DNA of 53,825 nucleotides from Streptomyces nanshensis. Lineage in GTDB: Bacteria; Actinomycetota; Actinomycetes; Streptomycetales; Streptomycetaceae. The translations under genes were made by a program, and so were the position numbers. Shown here in pieces: positions 40,588 through 49,380 of this stretch. The first letter of the stretch is position 1. Every line of letters starts with the position of its first letter. The DNA lies in contig NZ_LJGW01000377.1 of the NCBI RefSeq assembly GCF_001751255.1, forward strand, positions 140,372 through 194,196. Reading direction: 5' to 3'. The notes under the pieces were generated by a model. The model saw only the letters and a list, made by a program, of their open reading frames with translations, ran no database searches and was not told where the DNA came from.

Positions 40588-41607
40588 ATGGCCCGTACAA
40601 CGGACTCGTTGAGTCTGGAGGACATCGCCGGCGAGCTGGACGTGGACGTGAGCACAGTGCGGGGGTGGCACGAAGGCGGAGGGGACAGCCCGCCGGCATT
40701 GCAAGCGGTGGCCAAGGCCATGAGGGCAAAGACGCCCAAGGCCGCCGGCGACGACCCTCGCTACCCGCGGCGTGTCGTGGACGCGTTCGCCCAGGCCGTG
40801 GGGCTCAGGGACGCCTTCGGCCGGCCGGTGCGCGGGGAGGGCAAGAGCAGGATGCCGCTCTATCCGACAGTGGAGCCCGGACCGAAGAAGCGCCGGCGCT
40901 GGTATGAGCATCACGCGGCCGCCGAGCTGCAGACCCAGAAGGGAGGTCTTCCTGAGCCGGACGGCTACGACGAGCTCGACCGGCCGTACTGGTACAGGAG
41001 CACGCTGTTCTACCACCAACCCGAGGATTCACTGAGCCTGGCCGACATCGCCCGCGAGTACCGGGTGAGCCGGCAGACAGCGCAACGGTGGCACAAGGGA
41101 GCCGTGAGAAACGGCAAAGCGCCGGCCATCCCCTCGGCCCTGCAGGCGACAGCGGCCCTTATGGAGGTGCCGCTGCCGGAACTGGCCCAGCCGCGGCCGC
41201 GGTATCCGCGTCAGGTCGTCCAGGCGTTCGCGAAGGGGGTGGGTTTCCTGAACGACAAGGGCGAGTTCGTCGAGGAACTGGTCGGCCGCACACAGGGGCG
41301 GTGGCTGCCGCTCGAGCCCACCGTCGATCCGCGTCCGGAGGGCCTGAGGCGGATGTACCTACCGCACGTCGCGGCGGAGTTGGGATGGGAGGGGGCCTCC
41401 ATCGCGCCGATCCGTTCCCGCCACCAACTCGACTTCCCCGAGGAGGATGGCCACGACGAGCTTGCCCGTCCGTACTGGTTTCCGTTCACGATCGAGGACT
41501 ACAAGCGGTACCTGACGCGCCGGCGGATGGATCGCGTCGGCGCTCCGGAACCTGACGGCTACGACGAGGACGGGGAGCCGTACTGGCTTCCTCCCTCACA
41601 ACAATGA
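40588..41607 (+). CDS. Tandem-module HTH protein
   Basis: This is 339 residues from ATG 40588 with AGGAGG upstream. It is built from repeated modules. Each has an HTH (S-L-E-D-I-A-G-E-L-D-V-D-V-S-T-V-R-G-W-H at ~9-30; S-L-A-D-I-A-R-E-Y-R-V-S-R-Q-T-A-Q-R-W-H at ~150-170). A Y-P-R-x-V-V-x-A-F-A segment and a P-L-x-P-T-V-x-P segment follow. D-G-Y-D-E-L-D-R-P-Y-W or a variant closes each module and occurs three times. Two DNA-binding units in one chain suggest binding to paired sites; the repeated 14-base element before this gene and before the next is a candidate. Confidence 0.7.
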   Translation: MARTTDSLSLEDIAGELDVDVSTVRGWHEGGGDSPPALQAVAKAMRAKTPKAAGDDPRYPRRVVDAFAQAVGLRDAFGRPVRGEGKSRMPLYPTVEPGPKKRRRWYEHHAAAELQTQKGGLPEPDGYDELDRPYWYRSTLFYHQPEDSLSLADIAREYRVSRQTAQRWHKGAVRNGKAPAIPSALQATAALMEVPLPELAQPRPRYPRQVVQAFAKGVGFLNDKGEFVEELVGRTQGRWLPLEPTVDPRPEGLRRMYLPHVAAELGWEGASIAPIRSRHQLDFPEEDGHDELARPYWFPFTIEDYKRYLTRRRMDRVGAPEPDGYDEDGEPYWLPPSQQ

Positions 41608-41668
41608 CACCCCATGAACAAGTAAAATATGGACTCTGACCAGCGTAAATCTACCTCATCAATGGTAT

Positions 41669-41682
41669 AGTTTTACGTGTCA
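41669..41682. promoter_or_regulatory. AGTTTTACGTGTCA element, copy 2
   Basis: This copy has 13 of 14 bases identical to 40562-40575 and is preceded by TATAG. It lies in an AT-rich 170-base gap (41608-41779) that also holds AAGTAAAATAT. It is a likely promoter/operator region for the following ATPase gene. Confidence 0.45.
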
Positions 41683-41779
41683 AAAGGGAGATGGGTACCC
41701 GGTGCCGACCTGCTGACTGGACATCTGAAGGTCGGCACCGGGCCCACTCTGGAGAGCCATCGAGTGTTCCGGAGGAACC

Positions 41780-42743
41780 TTGACGGAGGTCACGCAGTCC
41801 GCCCATCCCGACGCTTCCCCCGCCCACCCTATGGCGGATCCCTGGACCGCCTTCACCCCTGCCGTCAAGCAGCGGGAACTGGCACGGATCGCTCTTGACG
41901 GGCCGAGCGGCGCCGGAGTCACCTACACCGCTCTCGCCCTCGCCGCCGGGCTCGGTGACTCGATCGCAGTGATCGACACCCAGCGTGGTCAAGCCGCCCA
42001 GTACGCCGACCAGTTCGACTTCTTTACGTGCCCGCCGTTGACCCACTTCGCACCAGAGACGCTGACGGCCGCGCTCGCTCACTGCGCCGACCGGCGATTC
42101 GACACCGTCATCGTGGACTCCCTCTCCGCGTGGTGGAGCGGCCCGGACGGCATGCTGGAGCAGGTCGACGCCGCTGCGCAGCGCGGCAATGGCGGCCCCC
42201 CGCAACAGCGGATGGAACGAAGTGCGCCCCCGGCAGCGCCGCATGACCGAAGCGCTGCTGACCTACCCCGGCCACATCATCGCCACGCTGCGCTGTCGTA
42301 CGGACGTGGTCCTGGAGGCCGACGAACAGGGACGGCAGTTCCCGCGCAGGGTCGGCCTCAAGACCGAGCAGCGCGAGGGCATCGAACGCGACTTCAGCCT
42401 CACCGCGTCTCTGCTGGCCGACCACACCCTCATCGTCACTAAGGCGCTCAGCCCCGACCTGGCAGGCCGCGTCATCCCGCTCCCCGGCAAGAGCTTCGGG
42501 GAGGAGATCGCCGCGTGGCTGAACACGGGCCAGGAGGTCGAGTCGATCGCCTCACTCATGGACCGCGCGGTGAGCGAGGAGACCACGTTCGAGCAGCTTC
42601 GGGACCTGCGCGCCACGGTGCACGCACGCCGACTCGACGGCGCCCCGATGCTCACCCCGACGGGCACGGTCACCAGCCTTGGCGACCTCATCGACGCACG
42701 CGGACGAGCCGCGCTCGCCGCTCAGCACACGGAAGCAGCGTAG
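41780..42743 (+). pseudogene. Frameshifted RecA/phage-type P-loop ATPase
   Basis: TTG 41780 has GGAGGAAC upstream. The first part has a P-loop (G-P-S-G-A-G-V-T-Y-T-A-L) and a Walker-B-like V-I-V-D-S-L-S-A-W-W. At a run of six C (42194-42199) the frame breaks. The continuation, N-S-G-W-N-E-V-R-P then I-I-A-T-L-R-C-R-T-D-V-V-L-E and T-K-A-L-S-P-D-L-A-G-R-V-I-P-L-P-G, is in the next frame to 42743. Removing one C restores a single protein of about 320 residues. It is either a real pseudogene or a homopolymer error. Intact homologs are phage or plasmid recombination-type ATPases. Confidence 0.75.
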
Positions 42744-42839
42744 GTACCCGCCCGAGCTGGCGCCCCCACTCCCAGCCACGTCCTGCCGTCCTGCAACGGC
42801 GGCCCTGAACCAGATGCATCCCTCTCTGGAAGGTGTCCC

Positions 42840-43577
42840 ATGCCCGCAACGCTCCCCTGCCCGGACCAGTGCCTCAGCGTCGTACGCCAGGCGATCCTCG
42901 ATCACCGGGCGATGGCTGCCCGGCACGCGGTCAAGCTCGATCGCTACTTCGACGTCGACGGTGTCCCCGACCACGAGTTCGAGGACTACGACCAGGAGCG
43001 GCGGGAGCTGGCGCTGGAAGCCGATGAGCAGCTGGAGACGCTCATCGCCCGCCTGACTGAGGTGTTCGGTCTGCCCGTCACCGAGCCGGTCACCGTGCTC
43101 GGCACCGAGATGGACCGGTTTCAGGTGACCCCTGGGCGCCTGGACGACGCTGCCCGCAGGGCGTTCAGCGAGGGGCAGTGTCACGCTCTCGCCCAGGCCG
43201 TCAGCGAAGTCACGGGCTGGCCGATGGCCGCGCTGATCGACGCCGACTGCGCCGACCTCTACGACAAGTGCGGCTTGGACGGGCTCGGGGCCGACGGCGT
43301 GTGCATCTGCCAGATCAACCACCTCGTCGCGGTCCGCCCGGAGGACGGGGCTCTGATCGACATCGACGGCGCCCACCACCCGGACATGCTGCGTGAGGAG
43401 ATGGGCAGCGACCTCGTGCCGCTGACCGAGGAGTTGTGGGAGGCCATCACCCGCTGCGCCGCCTTCCGTGTCCCGGACATGCCGGTCGCACGGACCCTCG
43501 TAGAGCCGCTCCTGGACTCCCTGCCCCCGATCGCCGGTACCAGGACCGGCGGGGCATCCCTGGCGCTGGTCGCCTGA
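42840..43577 (+). CDS. Hypothetical plasmid protein
   Basis: This is a 245-residue protein. It has an acidic helical N-terminal half (Y-F-D-V-D-G-V-P-D-H-E-F-E-D-Y). The core S-E-G-Q-C-H-A-L-A-Q-A-V-S-E-V-T-G-W-P-M-A-A-L is followed by beta strands I-C-Q-I-N-H-L-V-A-V-R-P-E-D-G-A-L-I-D-I-D-G-A. That second part resembles plasmid and phage proteins with a cysteine-peptidase-like shape, but I cannot name the family. The stop overlaps the next ATG. Confidence 0.65.
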   Translation: MPATLPCPDQCLSVVRQAILDHRAMAARHAVKLDRYFDVDGVPDHEFEDYDQERRELALEADEQLETLIARLTEVFGLPVTEPVTVLGTEMDRFQVTPGRLDDAARRAFSEGQCHALAQAVSEVTGWPMAALIDADCADLYDKCGLDGLGADGVCICQINHLVAVRPEDGALIDIDGAHHPDMLREEMGSDLVPLTEELWEAITRCAAFRVPDMPVARTLVEPLLDSLPPIAGTRTGGASLALVA

Positions 43578-43867
43578 TGGCTATCCGGACCGTGCTGCTC
43601 AATCCGCTCGCCCGCCTGCTGATCGCCGCCGCCGACCGTACGGCCAGGCACTGCGACATCCCCAACCCGATGGCGGGCATGCGGCACGTCATCGGTCTCT
43701 TCGGTGACCAGAACCTCTCAGGCGCCGACATTCACAGCGAGCTGTGCAGCCGCCTCGAAGACCTCGGCTTCGACATCCCGCAGGGCTGGTGCAACGTGTG
43801 CAACCGCGCCCTGACGAATGACCAGGCCGAGGCGACCGGCCTGTGTATCCGTCACGAGCACGTGTAG
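43577..43867 (+). CDS. Hypothetical protein with zinc-knuckle-like cysteines
   Basis: This is 96 residues from an ATG that overlaps the previous stop. The C-terminal end has W-C-N-V-C-N-R-A-L and G-L-C-I-R-H, which could bind zinc (C-x2-C...C-x2-H). The N-terminal part is a helix with conserved-looking N-P-L-A-R-L-L. The function is unknown. Confidence 0.6.
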   Translation: MAIRTVLLNPLARLLIAAADRTARHCDIPNPMAGMRHVIGLFGDQNLSGADIHSELCSRLEDLGFDIPQGWCNVCNRALTNDQAEATGLCIRHEHV

Positions 43868-43894
43868 CCCCGGCCCCGATCGAAGGACCTGTTC

Positions 43895-44236
43895 ATGGCC
43901 GAACCTGCGAGCACGAACCCGCATCGCGACAACGACAGCGCGGGCGAGCAGCGGATCGTCGAGGCGCTCCGGCGGGCTCGCTCCCGCAGCTTCTCCGGGC
44001 GGTCAACCGGGGCGGAGTGCGCGTGCGGGAGACACCGCGTGACGTGTCTGTTCGGCCGGATGCACAGCTGGACCATGCCCTGGTTTGTTCAGGGCCGCGT
44101 CGTACGGACGAAGGACACTGCGCACTGCTACGGGTGCGGGGCCGTGTGCACCGGGGACGAGGAGCCCGTTGGCGACGTCAGCGGCACCGCAGCGCAGTCC
44201 GCTCCGACCGGCCCGTTGTCCCAACGCGCGAAGTGA
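43895..44236 (+). CDS. Hypothetical cysteine-rich protein
   Basis: This is 113 residues. Cysteines occur in E-C-A-C-G-R-H-R-V-T-C and H-C-Y-G-C-G-A-V-C, suggesting a zinc-binding fold. It is basic and soluble. It sits in a run of same-strand plasmid hypotheticals. Confidence 0.55.
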   Translation: MAEPASTNPHRDNDSAGEQRIVEALRRARSRSFSGRSTGAECACGRHRVTCLFGRMHSWTMPWFVQGRVVRTKDTAHCYGCGAVCTGDEEPVGDVSGTAAQSAPTGPLSQRAK

Positions 44237-44250
44237 ACGGCAGGAGGCCC

Positions 44251-44763
44251 ATGCTCACGATCGACCTTGACGACCTCTTGAGGCACGCCGAGAAGCAGTC
44301 CGTGCCCGGCATCCTCGCGGCCGCTCGGGCAGCCGGTGTCCTGTGGCAGTGCCGCAAGGAGTCGTGCCGGCACGACAATCCGAGGGGCCGGGAGCTGTGC
44401 AGCGAGTGCGGCCACGATCAGAAGGGCGCCCCGCTTCACGACATCAGGCCCGGCCTCTACCGGGGCCCCGAGGAGGATTGGTTGGACCTGCGTCAGGTCG
44501 TGACCGGACACTTCGCCGACCAGGAGCCCCGGCCCGACGCGGTCACCTTCCTCTGGGCAGGGTCCGACGACGAGGCCTGCTGGTCCGAGTCGGCAGTCAC
44601 GGTCCACTACGGCGGCCACATCAAGGAGTCGCCTGCCTCGCTGGATGACCCCGCCGTCTGTGAGGCACTTCAGGTGCTGACGGACTTCGAGGCTCCCATG
44701 TACATGGGGAAGATGCGGGTCGCCCTGCCGGCGCGGCCTTCGGCCGTCACCTCCGGCGTCTGA
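44251..44763 (+). CDS. Hypothetical protein with zinc-ribbon motif
   Basis: This is 170 residues from ATG 44251 with AGGAGG upstream. After an N-terminal helix there are cysteines in W-Q-C-R-K-E-S-C and E-L-C-S-E-C-G-H-D, a plausible zinc ribbon. An acidic beta-rich C-terminus follows, with V-T-F-L-W-A-G-S-D-D-E. The family is unknown. Confidence 0.6.
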   Translation: MLTIDLDDLLRHAEKQSVPGILAAARAAGVLWQCRKESCRHDNPRGRELCSECGHDQKGAPLHDIRPGLYRGPEEDWLDLRQVVTGHFADQEPRPDAVTFLWAGSDDEACWSESAVTVHYGGHIKESPASLDDPAVCEALQVLTDFEAPMYMGKMRVALPARPSAVTSGV

Positions 44764-44881
44764 ACGCTGCCCCGCGCGCGGCGAGTTGTCGCTCCCGTTC
44801 ACGCAGCCCGGGGCCGCCGTCGCACTCACGTCGTGGCAGCCGGTTCCGTGGCCCGCCCACCGATGTAGTCAGGAGCACCGC

Positions 44882-45322
44882 ATGCATGCCGTCTCCCCGG
44901 CGCCCGCCGGTCAGGCAGGCGCTTTGATCTCTCCGGAGCAGGTCACCGGGTGGCTCGACTCGCTCGACGCACCAGCTCTGTGCTCGCTTGCGGGCATGGT
45001 CCAGGAGCGTCTCGTCCCCCGGTTCGCGGCGGCGGTGCTGGCTGGGCTGCGTACGGCCGCTGCCAAGGTGGTTCTGGCCGGCGAAACCGACAGCACCGCC
45101 CCGATCGTCCGGCTGCGCTTGGAGGCGACGGACTACGAAAACGGCGTCTTCTGGGACGAGTACGGTGTCGAGGCGCTCCATTCCGACGGGGCCGTAAGCA
45201 TCCTGAACTGCACCGAAGGCGAGGTGCCGACGCGGCTCGCGGACCTCTCCAGCGTCGACTGCCCTCTCCTCGGCGACATTCTGACCGTGGATCTGCTCAC
45301 CGGCGATATGGAACAGGAATGA
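44882..45322 (+). CDS. Hypothetical soluble protein
   Basis: This is 146 residues from ATG 44882 with GGAG upstream; an earlier start in frame lacks coding character. It contains V-R-L-R-L-E-A-T-D-Y-E-N-G-V-F-W-D-E-Y-G-V-E, a beta-rich region, and an acidic C-terminus. It resembles plasmid-borne hypotheticals and has no motif. Confidence 0.6.
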   Translation: MHAVSPAPAGQAGALISPEQVTGWLDSLDAPALCSLAGMVQERLVPRFAAAVLAGLRTAAAKVVLAGETDSTAPIVRLRLEATDYENGVFWDEYGVEALHSDGAVSILNCTEGEVPTRLADLSSVDCPLLGDILTVDLLTGDMEQE

Positions 45323-45358
45323 GCCTCGCTATCCGCCTGCTGGGTGCTGGAGGCTGGA

Positions 45359-45694
45359 TCAGAGCTGGGCGAGGACGGCCAGGGTGGTGCGGTCGTTGCA
45401 CGGGCCGCAGATTCCTGCTCGGGGGGTGCCCTCGAGCGTTGCCAGGTCGCACTCGTAGGCGAAGCCTCCGCCGCACAGGAGGCAGGGCAGGGTGAACTGT
45501 CGCGGCAGGTAGACGCCGGTGACGGGGGATTCCGCCGGCATCGCGACGTCTCCGATGCCGTCGAAGGTCAGCCGTAGGAGGCCGGGCACCTGCGCACAGG
45601 ACTCGCTGTGGATCAGCCGGTAGTCGGGACCGCTGTCCGTACGGAACGCGATGCGGTCTCCGGGGAAGAGGTCGCTCGCCGTCGTGGGCTTCAT
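45359..45694 (-). CDS. Hypothetical protein with CxxC pairs
   Basis: This is 111 residues from ATG 45694 with GGAGG upstream. The C-terminal half has L-P-C-L-L-C-G-G-G-F and G-I-C-G-P-C-N-D-R, two C-x2-C pairs that should bind zinc. The N-terminal half is beta-rich. It is the third gene of a minus-strand group with the next two entries. The function is unknown. Confidence 0.6.
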   Translation of the reverse strand: MKPTTASDLFPGDRIAFRTDSGPDYRLIHSESCAQVPGLLRLTFDGIGDVAMPAESPVTGVYLPRQFTLPCLLCGGGFAYECDLATLEGTPRAGICGPCNDRTTLAVLAQL

Positions 45695-45768
45695 GAATCC
45701 TCCGAGTGCTGGGTGAAAGGGGTTATGGTCTGCGTCGCCGCGAAGACGCCAGCTCGCCGGGCCCGCGG

Positions 45769-46191
45769 TCATGGCCGTCCCTGTCGCTGCGCGTCGACGA
45801 TGTTCCGGGCGGTCGCGACGGCCATGTCGTAGACGGCCCCGATTCCCGTCGCCAAGTGCTCGGTTGCGGCGAGCGCCGTGAACAGTCCGTGCGCGGTGTC
45901 GTGGTCGCGGTTGGCCCATGCGGTGACGAACTGGGCAGCGAACCGGATCTGGGGCGGGAGTTCTTCGATCGACCCCGGCTCGCCGGTGGTGACGCTCTCA
46001 AGCTCGATGCCGAAGAAGTCACCGGGCTGCTCGCGGGCGGTGTGGGAGGCGGCTTCCGCGAGGCTGCACAGCAGCGCGTACGTCGGCCGCGGCCCGCGGT
46101 CGACGATGGGCTGAAGGAGAGCGAGGCCCCGCTCGGGAGCGTTGGCGACGCCGGCGGCGATGGCGGCGAAGATCTGCTGGGGCTCGCTCAC
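45769..46191 (-). CDS. Hypothetical helical protein
   Basis: This is 140 residues from GTG 46191, which overlaps the stop of the upstream gene. It is mostly helical and Ala-rich (I-F-A-A-I-A-A-G-V-A-N-A-P-E-R-G, F-V-T-A-W-A-N-R-D-H-D-T-A-H-G). No domain is recognised. It is coupled to the HTH/HNH-like gene. Confidence 0.6.
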   Translation of the reverse strand: MSEPQQIFAAIAAGVANAPERGLALLQPIVDRGPRPTYALLCSLAEAASHTAREQPGDFFGIELESVTTGEPGSIEELPPQIRFAAQFVTAWANRDHDTAHGLFTALAATEHLATGIGAVYDMAVATARNIVDAQRQGRP

Positions 46192-46976
46192 GCGGGACCT
46201 CCTGGCTGCTCGTCGGCGGTGCGGCGGCTCCGCTTCCGCTCCCGCCGGCACGCCTCGCAGTACGCGGTGCCGTCGGGCTGGTAGCGGCCGTGCTCGTTCT
46301 GGTCGTGCCCGTGGCGGCAGCGGGCAGGGCGTTCGGCACCACCGGTGAGGTAGCGCAGCTGCTCACGGGTGCGCTGACGGCCCGGTTCGTCGTCGACGTG
46401 GGCCGGGGCGACGCAGTGGGGGTAGTCGCACTCCGCGCGGACCTGGCCCACCGGGTCGCGGCCCGTGCGCTGGCGGAAGGCGATACCGGCCGGGCTGTGG
46501 GACTTCTCGCGGTAGCGCATGACCGGGGTACCGGAACGCTTCGCGCGCTCGCCCAGCCATTCCAGGTGGCCGCCCTCGACGGGACGGGTCCGCTGTTCCC
46601 ACTTCTCCTCCAGCGGCGGCAGCTTCGGCGGCACGTACGCGATGCCGAGCTGCTGGCGGATGCGGCGGATCGCGGATCGGTCAGCGCCCGTACGCCGGTG
46701 CACTTCACCGTTGCTCAGGCCCTCGGTGATCAGCGCTTGAACCTGCTGCTCCTTCGGGTGCTTCCGGTTCGGCCTGCGGCGCCGCGTCGCCGGGCCGAAA
46801 CCGCCCTCCTTGCGGCGGCGGGCGGCGGTACGCACGTCGACCCCGGTCCGGCGCCGGATTTCCGCGTCCGTGTGTCCCTCACTGAGCAGCATGCGGATGC
46901 TCTCTTCAGTCGCGGGCGGCAGGAGGCGCGCCGCACCCGCCGTCGCTGCGCCGGTCTCGGAGGTGCCCACGGTCAT
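46188..46976 (-). CDS. Double-HTH protein with zinc/HNH-like C-terminus
   Basis: This is 262 residues from ATG 46976 with GGAGGAGG upstream. Two similar helix-turn-helix units occur at ~25-60 (L-S-E-G-H-T-D-A-E-I-R-R-R-T-G-V-D-V-R-T) and ~78-112 (I-T-E-G-L-S-N-G-E-V-H-R-R-T-G-A-D-R-S-A). The C-terminal third has C-D-Y-P-H-C-V-A-P-A-H-V, R-C-R-H-G-H and Y-C-E-A-C, a zinc-binding region that resembles HNH nucleases. It could be a homing-type nuclease or just a zinc-binding regulator. Plasmid and phage homologs of this type are common. Confidence 0.65.
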   Translation of the reverse strand: MTVGTSETGAATAGAARLLPPATEESIRMLLSEGHTDAEIRRRTGVDVRTAARRRKEGGFGPATRRRRPNRKHPKEQQVQALITEGLSNGEVHRRTGADRSAIRRIRQQLGIAYVPPKLPPLEEKWEQRTRPVEGGHLEWLGERAKRSGTPVMRYREKSHSPAGIAFRQRTGRDPVGQVRAECDYPHCVAPAHVDDEPGRQRTREQLRYLTGGAERPARCRHGHDQNEHGRYQPDGTAYCEACRRERKRSRRTADEQPGGPA

Positions 46977-47057
46977 CTCGTCTGCCTCCTCCCGCCGTTC
47001 ACCGGGTCGTATGCGCTCCGGGCTGGTCACGCGACACCAGTCTATGACGCGTAAAAA

Positions 47058-47086
47058 TTGCTAACAAGCACCCTTGCAAGTAAATT
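47058..47086 (+). promoter_or_regulatory. AT-rich promoter upstream of 47125
   Basis: TTGCTA (47058-47063), a 17-base spacer and TAAATT (47081-47086) form a good promoter. The -10 context AAGTAAATTA is shared with the promoter at 16374-16402, suggesting common control or one ancestral promoter. Confidence 0.65.
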
Positions 47087-47124
47087 ACATCTCGTTGTGT
47101 GCTCACCGAGTCGAAAGGAACGTC

Positions 47125-48198
47125 TTGTCCACCCGGAATGGTGTGATCGACGCCCTCACCCAACAGGTCGTGGGCTCCCAGCGGTTCAACGGTCTCCGGG
47201 GCGAGTGCGTCTCCATGCCCCCTGCCGACCTCCACGCCGTCCAGGACGCCTGCGCGGCGATCCTGGAGAACGTGGCCCGCGCGGTGAACTGGGCCCGTCT
47301 CCTGCAGGAAGCCTCAGGCCGGCACCAGCTGCTCCACCCTGATCGGCAGGAGGACGGGCCGCGGTGGTCCCCGGTCGACGACGTGTGCGGCGAGTGCCTG
47401 GAGGAGGCGCTGCTGGCCGAGGGGTTCGGCAGCCCGGACTGGGGCAAGGCGCCCTCCTCGCCGCGGGAGTTCGGGGAGATCGACTGGCCCACCGTGGTCG
47501 CCAAGCAGCTGCCGCACCGGGGTGCCGCTCACTGGCACCCCTTCGCGCAGAAGACCCAGCCGACGCCCCGGCCGCGCAGCCCGGTGGGCGCCGAGGCATC
47601 GGAGCCTGCTGAGGGACGGGCAGGCCCTCACCGGCCGCTGACGCCCGCGGCCACGGACCTCCTGCGTGACCTCACGCGCGCTTCTGACCGCGGTGAGACT
47701 CTGACCATCCGCTACGCCTCCCACGGCCAGTACCAGGTAGGGAGCCGAAGCGGCCGGGCCTACGCGCGCGCCACCTTCGACCAGCTGCACGAGGCCGGGA
47801 TGACCACCGGGCCGTCCCGCTGGCCGCAGTTCTACGAAGACCCTGACGCCTTCAGCGTCACCGACCGGGGGCGCGAGCACGTGGCCTCCCTGGAGAAGGC
47901 CGAGGCGGAGAAGAAGGCGAACCGGCCCCAGCGCGCGGGTCTGTCCCCCGCGGCCGCCCGGCTGCTGAGCGACATCGTGGCGGCCGGTGACGAAGGCGTC
48001 CGCATGATCGAGGTCCGCAGGGGTCTGCTCAGCGCCGGCCGGGACGGGAGGCGGGCGACGCGGGCCACGTGGATGCAGCTCCTCGACGAGGGGCTGATCA
48101 CCACGGAGTCCAAGTTCTCCTCGGCCGCGGTCGCGACCGCGACCGAGGCGGGGCGTACGCGCTCCGCGGACCGGCGACGCCGAAACGCCACCCCCTGA
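47125..48198 (+). CDS. Large hypothetical plasmid protein
   Basis: This is 357 residues from TTG 47125 with AAAGGA six bases upstream. C-G-E-C-L-E-E at about 90 looks like part of a zinc site. Residues ~165-250 and ~275-345 are two similar winged-helix-like regions (L-T-P-A-A-T-D-L-L-R-D-L and L-S-P-A-A-A-R-L-L-S-D-I, each followed by a basic helix and F-S-V-T-D-R-G or similar). It may bind DNA. The exact family is unknown to me. Confidence 0.65.
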   Translation: MSTRNGVIDALTQQVVGSQRFNGLRGECVSMPPADLHAVQDACAAILENVARAVNWARLLQEASGRHQLLHPDRQEDGPRWSPVDDVCGECLEEALLAEGFGSPDWGKAPSSPREFGEIDWPTVVAKQLPHRGAAHWHPFAQKTQPTPRPRSPVGAEASEPAEGRAGPHRPLTPAATDLLRDLTRASDRGETLTIRYASHGQYQVGSRSGRAYARATFDQLHEAGMTTGPSRWPQFYEDPDAFSVTDRGREHVASLEKAEAEKKANRPQRAGLSPAAARLLSDIVAAGDEGVRMIEVRRGLLSAGRDGRRATRATWMQLLDEGLITTESKFSSAAVATATEAGRTRSADRRRRNATP

Positions 48199-48477
48199 CG
48201 CCCGCCAGGCGTGTGTGTCTCCGGGGCGGCTCGTACCGGGGGCGCCGCCTGGCCGGGTCACGGTGCCTTGCCTCGCGTACGGCGGAAGGGCGTACTGCGT
48301 GGTGGCAGCGCCTGTTCTTCCTCCGGCGTCCCGTTCAACTCGGGGCGCGTGTAGCAAGGTTCGACGAAGAGGTTCTCCCAGCTCGGCGGCGCCGGCCGCG
48401 AGCGGGCGCGATCCTCTGCTGCCCGTTCTGTCCTGGGCTGGGATGACACAGCACTCCTCTCGTTGTGGAGCCCGCGT

Positions 48478-49293
48478 TCACACGCCGGGGTGTGCGGGGT
48501 GGAGAAGGGCCTCGGCGAATTCCGATACCAGCTCCGCGGCGCCCTTGAGCCCATGGGACTGCAGGCGGAGCAGCAGCGCGGAACCGGTCACGACGGCATC
48601 GGCGATCGAGCCGACCCGGCGGGCCTGCTCGGCCTCGTTGACACCGATGCCTGTCACGACCGGCAGCGAGGAGATGCGGCGTATCCGCCGGGTGAAGGAG
48701 TCCAACGCGCTGTAGTCCAGGACGCCTTGGAAGCCCGTGACGGAGTCGGCTGCGGGAGCGTAGAGCCAGCCGGAAGCCCCCTCGGCTACGCGGGCGAGCC
48801 TGTCGTCACCGCCGCGACGGGAGACGAACTGCGGTGTGTGGATCCCGGCGCTGCGGGCCGCGCTCAGCCACGGCGCGGCCTCCTCGATCGGCAGATCCGG
48901 GATCATGGCGCCGGCACCGCCGGCGCGCGCGAGATCGGCCGCGAATCGCTCGACGCCGTAGCGCAGGACGGGATGCCAGTAGCTCATCACGACGACTGCG
49001 GCAGGCGTGCCGAGGGCGGCTTCGCGCACGGTGGTGAGCACGTGCTGCATGTCAGTTCCGCGTTGGAGTGCGCGGCGGTACGCGCTCGTGATGACCGGTC
49101 CGTCGAAGGAGGCGTCGTAGTGGGGCACGCCGACTTCGAGGATGCTGGCCCCGCTGTAGGCGAAGGTGAGCAGGGCGTCGACACCGCCGGCCACGTCGAG
49201 GTAGCCGACGGGCAGGAAGACGCCGAGGGCCGGGTGGCGGCGCTTGTCGAGCAGTACGTTGAGTTCTGCTGCGGCAGGGGTGAGTGAGGCCAC
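48478..49293 (-). CDS. trpA: Tryptophan synthase alpha-chain homolog
   Basis: This is 271 residues from GTG 49293. TrpA motifs are kept: I-L-E53-V-G-V-P and D64-G-P-V-I (the two catalytic acids of indole-3-glycerol-phosphate cleavage), M-S-Y-W, G-A-M-I-P-D-L-P, and V-T-G-I-G-V-N at the phosphate site. No TrpB is nearby. A stand-alone TrpA could release indole from indole-3-glycerol phosphate, as in plant BX1/IGL enzymes. It lies 87 bases downstream of a PLP-enzyme homolog in the same direction. Confidence 0.85.
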   Translation of the reverse strand: MASLTPAAAELNVLLDKRRHPALGVFLPVGYLDVAGGVDALLTFAYSGASILEVGVPHYDASFDGPVITSAYRRALQRGTDMQHVLTTVREAALGTPAAVVVMSYWHPVLRYGVERFAADLARAGGAGAMIPDLPIEEAAPWLSAARSAGIHTPQFVSRRGGDDRLARVAEGASGWLYAPAADSVTGFQGVLDYSALDSFTRRIRRISSLPVVTGIGVNEAEQARRVGSIADAVVTGSALLLRLQSHGLKGAAELVSEFAEALLHPAHPGV

Positions 49294-49380
49294 TGGATGC
49301 GCCTTTCGCGGTGGTGGGAGGTGCTTGGCCGGCTCGTCGCGGGCAAGCTGGCGAGGCGGCGTGCGGGGTTCCTGTGGGTG

